Assembly (NCBI GenBank): GCA_001263235.1
Contig: LGRD01000002.1
Location: 186,001 to 250,000 of the forward strand
Length of the DNA stretch: 64,000 nt
Direction: 5' to 3'
DNA from: Methylibium sp. NZG
GTDB lineage: Bacteria > Pseudomonadota > Gammaproteobacteria > Burkholderiales > Burkholderiaceae_C
Shown here: positions 19,533 through 28,855 of the stretch, in pieces
Position numbering within the stretch: position 1 is the stretch's first letter
Layout of the letters: each line of letters starts with the position of its first letter
The notes under the pieces: model-generated
The model's database searches: none
What the model was told of the DNA's origin: nothing
The model's input: only the letters and a program-made list of their open reading frames with translations
Position numbers and translations under genes: made by a program

Positions 19533-22500
19533 TCACGCCGAGCCGCGCGGCCCGCGCCACAGGCGGTCGAAGACGCTCGGCCGTCGTTGCGGTGGCTCGG
19601 GTTCGGCACCCGACGCGCTGGCGACCGGCGGGCCGGCCGCGTCGCCCGGCGCGGCGACCTGCGCCAGCGTCTCGAACACCAGCCGGCGCATCTCGATGCG
19701 CAGGCCGACTCGCCGCTCCAGCTCGCCCACGGCGCGCATCGCCAGCAGCGAGTGCCCGCCGAGCTCGAAGAAATTGTCCGTTCGGCCGACATGGGCCACG
19801 CCGAGCAACGCCTGCCAGACCTCGGCGACGGCACGTTCGGCCTCGGTTTGCGGCGCGTCGTGGTGGAGCCGCTCGGCGGTCGGGCCGCTCAGGTCCGGCC
19901 GGGGCAGTGCGCCGCGATCGGTCTTGCCATTGGGCAGCAGCGGCAGTTCGCCCAGGGGCACGACGTGCTGCGGCAGCATGAATTCCGGCAGGCTCGCGCG
20001 CAGGTGCTCGCGCAGGGCGCTGGCTTCCGGCGCGGCGCCACGCGGCACCACGTAGGCGACGAGGCGGCGGTCGCCCGGCACGTCCTCGCGCACGATCACC
20101 AGCGCGCGCGCCACCTGCGGGTGCGTGGCCAGTGCCGCCTCGATCTCGCCCGGCTCGATCCGGTGGCCGCGCAGCTTGACCTGGAAGTCCAGCCGCCCCA
20201 GGTGCTCGATCACGCCGTCGTGGCACCAGCGGCCGCGGTCGCCGGTGCGGTACAGGCGCGCGCCGGGCACGGCGCTGAACGGGTCGGGCACGAAGCGCTC
20301 CGCGGTCAGCTCCGGCCGGTTCAGGTAACCCAGCGCCACGCCGGCCCCGCCGATGAAGATTTCGCCCGCCACGCCGATCGGGCACGGCGCGCCGCGCGCG
20401 TCGAGCACATGCACCTGCGTGTTGGCGATCGGCCGCCCGATGCGGATGCCGTGTTCCGGCTCGGCGACCTTCCAGCCGGTCGACCACACGGTCGTTTCGG
20501 TCGGGCCGTAAAGGTTCCACACCGCGCCGCCTGCGCCGACGCGCGCCAGCAGTTGTTGCGCCAGGTCGGGCGGCAGGGCTTCGCCGCCGATCAGCGCCTT
20601 GAAACCGTCGCGCCCGCGCCAGCCGGCGTCGATCAGCAACCGCCAGGTCGAGGGCGTGGCTTGCATCGCCGTGGCGGTGCTCGATTCGAGCAGGTCGAGC
20701 AGCGCGCGGCCGTCCTGCGCCTGCTCGCGCGAGGCCAGCACCAGTTGAGCGCCGACGCACAGCGGCAGCAGCAACTCCAGCACCGAGATGTCGAAGCTCA
20801 GCGTGGTCACGGCCAGCAGCACGTCCGGCGGCGCCAGGCCCGGCTCGCGCGCCATGCTGGCGAGAAAGTTGACCACCGCGCGCTGCGGCACCACCACGCC
20901 CTTGGGCAGCCCGGTGGAGCCCGAGGTGTAGATCACGTAGGCCGGGTCGCCGGGCCGCGCGTCGCGCAGCGCATCGGGTGCGGGCAGCGCCGACGGTTGC
21001 GCGGCGATGAAGCCGGCGTCGCGGTCGACCCGCAGCGCGCGCTCGGCGGGCCAGCCCAGCATCGCTGCCGACTCGGCGTTGCCGACGACGAGGCTCAGGT
21101 GCGCGTCCTGCGCCATGTGCTTGAGCCGCTCGGCGGGGTAGCCGGGGTCGAGCGGCACGTAGGCGGCGCCGCTCATCAGGATGCCCAGTTGCGCCACGAC
21201 CATCTCGGCCCCACGCGGCAGGCACAGGCCGACGAGGCTGCCGCGGCCGATGTCACGCCGCCGCAGCGCATGCGCCAGGCGCGCGGCGCGGGCCTGCAGC
21301 TCGGCGCCGCTGAGGCGCTCGGCCCCGCTGCGCAGCGCAAGGCGCGCGAGGTGCGGCGCCATGGCGGTGGAGATGAATGTGGCCAGGTTGGGGCTGGCGG
21401 CGGGGGAGGCGCCGACGCCGGAATCGTTGCCGGCAAGGCAAGCGGCTCCGAATGAGGCGCCGAATGAAACGCCGATGGCAGCGTCCGTGCGATTCCATTC
21501 GCGCAACGTGGCCCGCTCGGTATCGCCCAGCAGCGCGCCGTCCTCGATGCGGCGCGACGGATCGGCAATCGCGGTGGAAAGCGTCTTCATGAAGCTCGCG
21601 AGCAGCCGCTCGGCGCTGGCGCGCACGAAGAGGTCGGTGGTGTAGGTCAGCAGCACCTCGCCAAACGCGTCGTCCACGTTCAGCGCCACTTCAAACTGCG
21701 CCGCCGTCGAATCGAAGCGGAACGGTGCGAGGCGCAGCCCCGGCAGCGCGTTCACATCGAAGGGCGCGTTGATCACGTTGAACATCACCTGCACCAGCGC
21801 CCCACGCGCTGAACCGCGGTCGACGTGCAGCTCTTCGACCAGGCGCTCGAATGGCACGTCCTGATGCGCCAGCGCGTCCAGCGTCGCGTCCTTGACGCGA
21901 GCCAGCAGCTCCTCGAAACGCGGGTTGCCCGACAGGTCGGTGCGCATCACCAGCGTGTTCACCAGCGTGCCCACCAGGCTCTCGGCCTCGACCCGGCGGC
22001 GGTTGGCCACTGGTGTGCCCACAGCAATGTCGGTCTGCCCGGTGCGGTGCGACAACACCTGCTTGAAGCACGCCAGCATCACCATGAACGGCGTGCAGCC
22101 GTGCTGGGTGCTGAAGCGCTTGAGCGCCTCCACCGCCTGCGGCGACAAGCGCGCGCCGACGCTGCTGCCGCGCCCGCTGGGCAAGTCGCGCCAGACCCGG
22201 TCGTGCGGCAACGCCAGCGGCTCCAGGCCCTTCAACTGACCCGCCCAGTACGCCATCTGCGGGACCAGCGTGTCGCGTTGGGCGTCGGCGCGTTGCCAGG
22301 CCGCGTAGTCGGCGTACTCCAGCGCCAGCGGCGGCAGTTGGGGTGTGCGGCCTTGCCGCAGCGCGCCGTAGGCCTGGCCCAGCTCGCGCAGCAACACGCC
22401 GTCGGACCAGTGGTCGCCGATCGCGTGGTGAATGACCCAAAGCAGCACATGCTCACCGTCGCCCAACTGCAGCAGGCTGATGCGGTACAGGCCGGCGGCC

Positions 22501-25500
22501 GACAGGTCGAAGCGGCGCGCGGTCAGCGCGTCACGGCAGGCGCGCGCCTCCTGCTCGCGTTGCTCGGGCGGCAGCGGGCGCAGGTCGATGCGCGCGATCT
22601 CGGCGCGGCGCGGCGCGTCGATGAACTGCACCACCTCGGCGTCGACGCGGGCAAAGCGGGTTCGGAAGGCCTCGTGGCGCTGCACCACCGAGTTGATCGC
22701 CTCGGTCAGCGCCGTTGCATCCAGCGGCCCGTGCAGGCGCAGGGCGAAGGTCATGTTGTAGGCGGTGGTCAGCGGGTTCAGCGTCTGCACCAGCCACATG
22801 CGGCGCTGCGAATACGACACGGCCAGCGGCCCGTCGCGTGCAATTCGTTCGATCGGCGCCTGCGCCGAGCCGGCGCGCAGCGCTTCGACCTGCCGCGCCA
22901 GCGCCGCGAGTGTCGGGTGTTCGAACATCGCCCGCAGCGGCAGCTCCACGTGCAGCGCGGCGCGCAGCCGCGCGATCACCTGCGTGGCCAGCAGCGAGTG
23001 CCCGCCGAGCTCGAAGAAGTGGTCGTGCAGCCCCACGTGCGCGACGTGCGCAATCTGCAGCACCTCGGTCCAGATCTGCGCCAGCGCCTGCTCGGTCGGC
23101 GTGCTGGGCACGGCCGAGGTGGCAACGTTCGGCTCGTGCCGCGGGGGCGGCAGCGCAGCGCGGTCCAGCTTGCCGTTGGGCAGGCGAGGCAGGCGCGGCA
23201 TCACGACGTAGGCCTGCGGCAGCATGGCGTCGGCCAGCTGCCGGGCGAGCGCGGCGCGCAGCGACGGGACGTCGATGGATGCGTCGATGGATGCGTCGGT
23301 GGGCGCGGCCGCGGGCCGAGCGGCGGTCACGTCGACGAACGCATCGGCAGATGCATCAGAAGGCGCATCAGAAGACGCACCAGAGGACGCACCAGAAGGC
23401 GCCCCGGAAACCGCCTCGGCCACCGCCACCCTTTGCGAGCCGGCCGACGCGTCGACCGACCCGTCAACCGCTGCGTTCCCTTCGACATACGCCACCAGCC
23501 TCGGCGCGGCCGGGCCGTCGCTGCGCAATAGCACGGCCGCGTCGCGCACGCCGGGCTGGGCGCGCAGCGTGGCTTCGATCTCGCCCAGCTCGATGCGCTG
23601 GCCGCGAATCTTGACCTGCGCATCGGCACGGCCCAGGTATTCGAGGCAGCCGTCGGCGCGCCAGCGTGCGCGGTCGCCGGTGCGGTACAGGCGGCCGCCG
23701 GGCACGAACGGGTCGGCGATGAAGCGCTCGGCCGTCAGCGCAAGCTGGTGGAGGTAGCCGCGCGCCACACCGGCGCCGCCCACCATCAGCTCGCCGCTCA
23801 CGCCCACCGGCACCGGCTGCAGCTCGGCGTCGAGCACGTAACAGCGGGCGTTGTCGATCGGGCGGCCGATCGGGACGGCGCGGTGGTGGGCACTGGGGAC
23901 GGTGCCCAAACCCGTGCTGCGGCCGGCGTCGGCGGCGGGGTGACCGTCATCGCCATCGCCATCGCCGGCTCCATCTCCGGCGCCGACGCCCACGCCGTGG
24001 CCCGGCCGCGCGACCTCGCCGTGCGTCGCGTCGATCGTCGCCTCGGTCGGCCCGTAAAAGTTGCCCAGCGTGGCGTTCGGCGCGCGCTGCTGCCACTCAC
24101 GCGCGAGCGTGGCGTCGAGCGCCTCGCCGCCGCTGATGAGCTGGCGCAGGCACGTGCCGTCGAAATGCGGCTCGGCCAGCAGCGCGCGCAACAGCGACGG
24201 CACGCCCTGCAGCACGGTGATCGCCTCGTCGCGCAGCAGCGTGGCCAGCCGCGCGGTGTCGCGCTGCTCGCCCGGCGCGGCCAGCACCAGCGTGGCGCCG
24301 GCCGCCAGCGGTGTGAACAGCTCCACCAGCGCGGCGTCGAAGCCGATGGAGGTGATTTGCACGAAGCGGTCTTGCGGGGTCGCTTGCAAGGTGCGCTGCA
24401 TCCAGCGCAGGTGGTTGGCCCAGCCGCCGTGTTCGACCAGCACGCCCTTGGGCCGACCGGTGGAGCCCGAGGTGTAAATCACGCAGGCGAGTTGCGCGGG
24501 CGTGCAGGCAGGCGCCGCGTCTGGCGTGCGGCCTGCGCCCACTGGGCGAGGCGCGGCCACAAGCAGGTCCGCAAGCACATCCGGCATGTCCAGGCACCAG
24601 CTTGCGCACACCGAGCTGTGCGGCGGCAAGCGGCCCGCCAGGCGGGTCTGCGTCAGCACCAGCGGCACGCGCGTGTCGCGCAGCATGAAGGCGAGCCGCT
24701 CCGTTGGCAGTTCGGGGTCGAGCGGCAGCAGCGCGCCGCCGGCCTGGAGCACCGCGAGCAGCGCCACCACCAATTGGGGCGATCGCTCCAGGCACACGCC
24801 CACCGGCACCTCGGCGGTGACGCCGTGGCGGCGCAGCGCATGGGCGAGTTGTTGTGCCTGCCGGTTCAACTCGCGGTAGCTCAGGCGCTGCGTGCCGCAG
24901 ACCAGCGCCACCGCGTCGGGGGTGCGATCGGCCTGGCGTTCGAACATCGCGTGTGCGGGCTCGAAGGCGCCGTCGGGCTGGGGCCGCTCGGTCGCATTCC
25001 AGTCGACCAGCACCTGCCGCAACTCAGCGGGCGACATCAACGGCAGCCGCGTGATGCGCCGGCCGGGGTCGGCCACGATGGCGGCCAGCAGCGTGCTCAG
25101 TTGCGCGACCAGCCGCTGGACCGTGCTGCGCTCGAACAGGTCGGTGCGGTACTCGAACTCACCGTGCAGCACACCACCGGCCTCGACGAAGCTGAGCGAC
25201 AGGTCGAACTTGGCGGTCGACGTCGGCAGAACCAGCGGCTGCGTTGTGGCGCCGTCGAATTCGCAGCGCGCCGCCGGCTGGTTGTTGAGTGCGAACGACA
25301 CCTGGTAGAGCGGGTTGCGGCCCAGGTCGCGCCGCGGGCTCAGGTCGGCCACCAGGCGGTCGAAGGGCAGGGCTTGGTGGGCGAACGCTTCGAGCGCTGT
25401 CTCGCGCACGCGGGCCAGAACTTGCGCAAACTGCGGCGCGCCCGACAGGTCGGTGCGCAGCACCACGCTGTTGGCAAAGTAGCCGACCAGCCGCTCCAGT

Positions 25501-28500
25501 TCGGGCCGCTCGCGGCCGGCCACCGGCGAGCCCACGGCCACGTCGTGCTGGTGCGTGTGGCGCATCAGTAGCACCTTCAACGCAGCCAGCAGCAGCATGA
25601 AGAGGGTGGCGTCCTGCGTGCGCGCCAGGTTCCGCAAGCCGCTCAACAACTCGGCCGGCAACTCGAAACGCTCGGCCGCACCGGCGTGGCTGGCGATCGG
25701 CGGGCGCGGGTGGTCGGTCGGCAGCTCCAGCGGCGCAAGGCCGGCGAGGCGATCGCGCCAGTAGCGCAGGTCGGCATCGTGCGGCGCGCTCTTCAGCCGC
25801 GCTTGTTGCGAGGCTGCCCAGTCTGCAAACTGGACGGGCAGCGCCGGCAGACGCGGCACGTTGCCCTGGCGGAATGCCGAGTACAGCGCGCCGAGATCGT
25901 CCGCGACGACCTGGCGCGACCAGCCGTCGGTGACCAGGTGGTGCAGCACGAGCAGCAGCACGTGGGTCGCGCTGCCGGGAGCGTGGCGGTGCGCGTCGAG
26001 CGCGGCCGGATCGTCAGCGACCTCGCCGCCAGCAACGCGCCACAGCGATGCGCGCAGCAGTGGTGCCTGGGTCAGATCGAACGGTCGTCGGGCCTCGTCG
26101 GCCAGCCGCAGCAGCAGCTCGTGCTCGCCGCCGCGCGCGGGGTAGAGCGTGGTGGTGATCGCGAGCGCCACCCGCGCGTCGGCCTGCACGCGCGGTGTCG
26201 GCACGCCGTCGGACTCGTCGAAGGCGGTGCGCAAGACCTGATGGCGCTCGACAAGCGCCTGCAAAGCCTGCTCCAGTGCCGCCACATCGAGCTCGCCGAC
26301 GATGCGCAGCGCGTGCGCCATGTTGTACGCACCGGCACCGCCGATCAGCCGCTCGACGACCCACAGCGCTTCCTGGGCGGGCGAGCACACCATGGCGGAG
26401 GCGGCCGATCGAAGTGACCGAGCGGCTGGCGGCGGTGCCTGCGGTGCCTGCGGCGGCAGCGGCGGCAGCGGCAGCAGCGGCAGCAGCGGCAACAGCGGCG
26501 ATTGCGCTGGCGCGCCCGGCGCCGCTGCGGCCGCTGCGCCCGCCTCGGCGAGCGACGCCGCCAGGTCGGCCACGTTCGGGTGGCGGAACAAGGCGGTCGC
26601 GTCCAGGTCCGCGCCCAGCCGCGCACGGATGCGGGCCGCCACCTGCGCGCCGCGCAGCGAGTCGCCACCGCGCGCAAAGAAGTTGTCGTGCCGGCCGATC
26701 GGCGCGCCGCCCAGCAACTCGTGGAAGATGCTCGCCAGCACGCGCTCACGCTCATCCGCAGGCTCGACGAACCCCCGCACGAGCGACGCGGCCAGCGCGC
26801 GGTGCAGCCCGCCGCGCTGCAGCTTGCCGGTGGCGCCGGCTGGCAGCTGGTGCACGAAGACGATCTGCGACGGCACCTTGAAGGCCGCCAGCCGCGCGAA
26901 CAGGAAGTCGCGCAGGGCGGCCTCGCGGACCGCCGCACCCGGTCGCAGCACCACCGCCGCCGCCAGGTCTTCACCGAGCGACGGATGCGGCACGCCGAAG
27001 GCGGCGGCCTGTAGCAGCGCGGGGTGGTCGAGCAGCGCGTCGTCCACTTCGCGCGGCGAGACTTTTTCGCCGCCGCGGTTGACGATGTCCTTCAGCCGAC
27101 CGGCCATGAACAGGCGCCCCTGCCCGTCGAGGTGACCCAGGTCGCCGGTGCGCAGCCAGCCGTCGGGCAGCGAGTTCGCGAACGGGGTGGCGATCGGGGT
27201 GGCGCTGTTGCTGGTGGTCGCGCTGGCGTTCTTGCTGGCATTCGTGCTGGCCATCCCGCCGACCGCAGAGCCGGCATCGGTAACGACGGCGGTCGCATCA
27301 TCGGTCTCGTAGCCGCGCATCACACCCGGCCCGCGCACCGCGATCTCGCCCGGCTCGCCCGTGGCGAGCGCGCGCCCGGCGTCGTCCAGGATCGCGATCT
27401 CGACCCCCGTGGCCACGCCCACCGAGCCGGCCGTCTGCGTGCCAGGCTGCACCGGGTTGCTCGCCATCTGGTGCGACGCCTCGGTCATGCCGTAAGCCTC
27501 GACCACCGGCGCGCCGAGCAGCGCCTGCAGCTCGCGCATGGTCGCGGCCGGCAAGGCCGATGACGACGAGCGCACGAAGCGAAAGCGATGTTGCGGCGCC
27601 TTCTGTCGATACGCCGAACCGTGCGCCAGCACCGCCTGGTGGATGGTCGGCACGGCGGTGTACCAGCTCGGCTCGAACGCGGCGATCCAGTCGAAGAAGC
27701 CCACGCTGTCGAAGCCCGGCGTGCACACCACGCTGCCGCCGCCCGCCAACGTGGCCAGCAGCGCGCCCACCAGGCCGTGGATGTGGAACAGCGGCATCAC
27801 GTTCAGGCAGCGGTCGGCGCTCGACAGGCCGAGGTCGGCTGCGATCTGGTGCGCCGACGCCATCAGGTTGGCATGCGTCAACGGCACGCGCTTGGGCGCA
27901 GCGGTGGTGCCCGAGGTGTGCAGCAGCAGCGCGACGTCGTCGGGGCGGGCGGCGCGCGCGGCGACGCGCGCCACAGCGCGCTCGCCGACGACCTGGAATC
28001 GGCCCGCAGGGGCAAGTGGATCGGGGCTCTGCGGATCGGGCTCGATCTCGACGACCACAAGACCCAGCTCGCGCGCCACGTCACGCACCGGCCCGGTCTC
28101 GCCGCGCCGAAGCACGATCATCTGCACGCGCAAATTCTTGAGGTGCGCGCGCAACTCAGCCGCGGGCGACGCCGGGTTCAGCGGCGCGCACACGGCGCAC
28201 GACGCCACTCCCAAGAAGGCGACCGCCAGCGCGGCTCCGGCCGGCAGCACCAGCGCCACCCGCGTCGAGGCCGTGGCGCCCAGCGCGGCGAGGTGGCCTG
28301 AGACGCGGTCGACCTGCGCTTGCAGGTCGCGGTAACTCAGCGCGGTGCAGCCTGGGGCGAGCAGCGCCGGCGTGGCGCCCTGCCGACGGGCCTGGGCGTG
28401 CAGCAGGGCAGCGAGTGTGCTGGGATGCGCCGCTGCGCCGCCGGCGGGCGTGGCGGCCGCAGCGGCGGGAACAGCCGAAGCAGTCGAAGCGGTCATGGCG

Positions 28501-28571
28501 GCGTCGGCCAGATCGGCGGGGTCGGCGCTGTCGTGTCGAGGCTGCCTGTCGTCGGCGTGGGGAGTCCGCAT
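19533..28571 (-). CDS. NRPS with acyl/oxalyl-type AMP-ligase loading domain: AL-T-(C-A-T)x2, no thioesterase
   Basis: Upstream synthetase of the locus (about 3,010 aa). Order: AMP ligase (about 28.45-26.82 kb), T0 (GGDSL, 26.66 kb), C (HHLVTDG, 25.94 kb), A (YTSGSTGRPKG, 24.46 kb), T (23.0 kb), C (HHAIGDH, 22.42 kb), A (YTSGSTGLPKG, 20.92 kb), T (19.75 kb). The ligase carries EAYGMTEASHQMASNP, the signature I associate with the Pcs60/oxalyl-CoA synthetase branch, and keeps the catalytic Lys in ATGKLQRG. Hand-read A codes are DAVQIGFIDK (unassigned) and DILQLGLVWK (glycine). The second C domain has His instead of Gly at the end of HHxxxDG. There is no TE. Start uncertain: ATG 28571 used, ATG 28496 alternative, neither with a good ribosome site. 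Interdomain linkers are unusually repetitive. Confidence 0.92.
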   Translation of the reverse strand: MRTPHADDRQPRHDSADPADLADAAMTASTASAVPAAAAATPAGGAAAHPSTLAALLHAQARRQGATPALLAPGCTALSYRDLQAQVDRVSGHLAALGATASTRVALVLPAGAALAVAFLGVASCAVCAPLNPASPAAELRAHLKNLRVQMIVLRRGETGPVRDVARELGLVVVEIEPDPQSPDPLAPAGRFQVVGERAVARVAARAARPDDVALLLHTSGTTAAPKRVPLTHANLMASAHQIAADLGLSSADRCLNVMPLFHIHGLVGALLATLAGGGSVVCTPGFDSVGFFDWIAAFEPSWYTAVPTIHQAVLAHGSAYRQKAPQHRFRFVRSSSSALPAATMRELQALLGAPVVEAYGMTEASHQMASNPVQPGTQTAGSVGVATGVEIAILDDAGRALATGEPGEIAVRGPGVMRGYETDDATAVVTDAGSAVGGMASTNASKNASATTSNSATPIATPFANSLPDGWLRTGDLGHLDGQGRLFMAGRLKDIVNRGGEKVSPREVDDALLDHPALLQAAAFGVPHPSLGEDLAAAVVLRPGAAVREAALRDFLFARLAAFKVPSQIVFVHQLPAGATGKLQRGGLHRALAASLVRGFVEPADERERVLASIFHELLGGAPIGRHDNFFARGGDSLRGAQVAARIRARLGADLDATALFRHPNVADLAASLAEAGAAAAAAPGAPAQSPLLPLLPLLPLPPLPPQAPQAPPPAARSLRSAASAMVCSPAQEALWVVERLIGGAGAYNMAHALRIVGELDVAALEQALQALVERHQVLRTAFDESDGVPTPRVQADARVALAITTTLYPARGGEHELLLRLADEARRPFDLTQAPLLRASLWRVAGGEVADDPAALDAHRHAPGSATHVLLLVLHHLVTDGWSRQVVADDLGALYSAFRQGNVPRLPALPVQFADWAASQQARLKSAPHDADLRYWRDRLAGLAPLELPTDHPRPPIASHAGAAERFELPAELLSGLRNLARTQDATLFMLLLAALKVLLMRHTHQHDVAVGSPVAGRERPELERLVGYFANSVVLRTDLSGAPQFAQVLARVRETALEAFAHQALPFDRLVADLSPRRDLGRNPLYQVSFALNNQPAARCEFDGATTQPLVLPTSTAKFDLSLSFVEAGGVLHGEFEYRTDLFERSTVQRLVAQLSTLLAAIVADPGRRITRLPLMSPAELRQVLVDWNATERPQPDGAFEPAHAMFERQADRTPDAVALVCGTQRLSYRELNRQAQQLAHALRRHGVTAEVPVGVCLERSPQLVVALLAVLQAGGALLPLDPELPTERLAFMLRDTRVPLVLTQTRLAGRLPPHSSVCASWCLDMPDVLADLLVAAPRPVGAGRTPDAAPACTPAQLACVIYTSGSTGRPKGVLVEHGGWANHLRWMQRTLQATPQDRFVQITSIGFDAALVELFTPLAAGATLVLAAPGEQRDTARLATLLRDEAITVLQGVPSLLRALLAEPHFDGTCLRQLISGGEALDATLAREWQQRAPNATLGNFYGPTEATIDATHGEVARPGHGVGVGAGDGAGDGDGDDGHPAADAGRSTGLGTVPSAHHRAVPIGRPIDNARCYVLDAELQPVPVGVSGELMVGGAGVARGYLHQLALTAERFIADPFVPGGRLYRTGDRARWRADGCLEYLGRADAQVKIRGQRIELGEIEATLRAQPGVRDAAVLLRSDGPAAPRLVAYVEGNAAVDGSVDASAGSQRVAVAEAVSGAPSGASSGASSDAPSDASADAFVDVTAARPAAAPTDASIDASIDVPSLRAALARQLADAMLPQAYVVMPRLPRLPNGKLDRAALPPPRHEPNVATSAVPSTPTEQALAQIWTEVLQIAHVAHVGLHDHFFELGGHSLLATQVIARLRAALHVELPLRAMFEHPTLAALARQVEALRAGSAQAPIERIARDGPLAVSYSQRRMWLVQTLNPLTTAYNMTFALRLHGPLDATALTEAINSVVQRHEAFRTRFARVDAEVVQFIDAPRRAEIARIDLRPLPPEQREQEARACRDALTARRFDLSAAGLYRISLLQLGDGEHVLLWVIHHAIGDHWSDGVLLRELGQAYGALRQGRTPQLPPLALEYADYAAWQRADAQRDTLVPQMAYWAGQLKGLEPLALPHDRVWRDLPSGRGSSVGARLSPQAVEALKRFSTQHGCTPFMVMLACFKQVLSHRTGQTDIAVGTPVANRRRVEAESLVGTLVNTLVMRTDLSGNPRFEELLARVKDATLDALAHQDVPFERLVEELHVDRGSARGALVQVMFNVINAPFDVNALPGLRLAPFRFDSTAAQFEVALNVDDAFGEVLLTYTTDLFVRASAERLLASFMKTLSTAIADPSRRIEDGALLGDTERATLREWNRTDAAIGVSFGASFGAACLAGNDSGVGASPAASPNLATFISTAMAPHLARLALRSGAERLSGAELQARAARLAHALRRRDIGRGSLVGLCLPRGAEMVVAQLGILMSGAAYVPLDPGYPAERLKHMAQDAHLSLVVGNAESAAMLGWPAERALRVDRDAGFIAAQPSALPAPDALRDARPGDPAYVIYTSGSTGLPKGVVVPQRAVVNFLASMAREPGLAPPDVLLAVTTLSFDISVLELLLPLCVGAQLVLASREQAQDGRALLDLLESSTATAMQATPSTWRLLIDAGWRGRDGFKALIGGEALPPDLAQQLLARVGAGGAVWNLYGPTETTVWSTGWKVAEPEHGIRIGRPIANTQVHVLDARGAPCPIGVAGEIFIGGAGVALGYLNRPELTAERFVPDPFSAVPGARLYRTGDRGRWCHDGVIEHLGRLDFQVKLRGHRIEPGEIEAALATHPQVARALVIVREDVPGDRRLVAYVVPRGAAPEASALREHLRASLPEFMLPQHVVPLGELPLLPNGKTDRGALPRPDLSGPTAERLHHDAPQTEAERAVAEVWQALLGVAHVGRTDNFFELGGHSLLAMRAVGELERRVGLRIEMRRLVFETLAQVAAPGDAAGPPVASASGAEPEPPQRRPSVFDRLWRGPRGSA
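23271..23294. repeat. 12-bp tandem repeat in NRPS linker
   Basis: Two exact copies of GTCGATGGATGC followed by a degenerate partial copy, encoding Asp-Ala-Ser-Ile on the minus strand. It lies in the linker inserted into the C-terminal part of the first A domain of the upstream synthetase. Confidence 0.75.
23341..23400. repeat. 12-bp minisatellite, five units, in NRPS linker
   Basis: Five consecutive 12-mers of the form GCATCAGAAGRC with point differences (units start at 23341, 23353, 23365, 23377 and 23389). They encode a Ser/Ala/Gly/Asp-rich four-residue repeat inserted into the C-terminal part of an adenylation domain. Frame is preserved whatever the copy number. Confidence 0.8.
26429..26502. 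repeat. Short GGC/AGC-type repeat coding a Leu-Pro linker
   Basis: Low-complexity GGCAGC-like trinucleotide and nonamer repeats. On the coding strand they give an LLP and PPQ-rich flexible linker joining the loading carrier domain to the first condensation domain of the upstream synthetase. Confidence 0.7.
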
Positions 28572-28855
28572 GCTGGCTGTGCGTGCCGCCGCGGCGGCTT
28601 GTCGGGAAGGAACCCGAGTCTCTGGTGCAAGCTTTTCCCACGGCACACAAGGGGCGATGCAACAACGCGGCAGTGTGCAAAACCACCGGCTGCGGACGCT
28701 GTGCATGGCGCCGCCGGGGGCGTTGACCGCGCGCGCTGCGAGTCGGCGGCCCCTGCGCGCCCGTTGCGACCGGTGACGCATCGTCGGCACCACAGTCCGC
28801 AGCGGGCCGCTTGCCGGGCCTTGCCACATCACCGGCCCTGCGGCGAGACTGCGCC

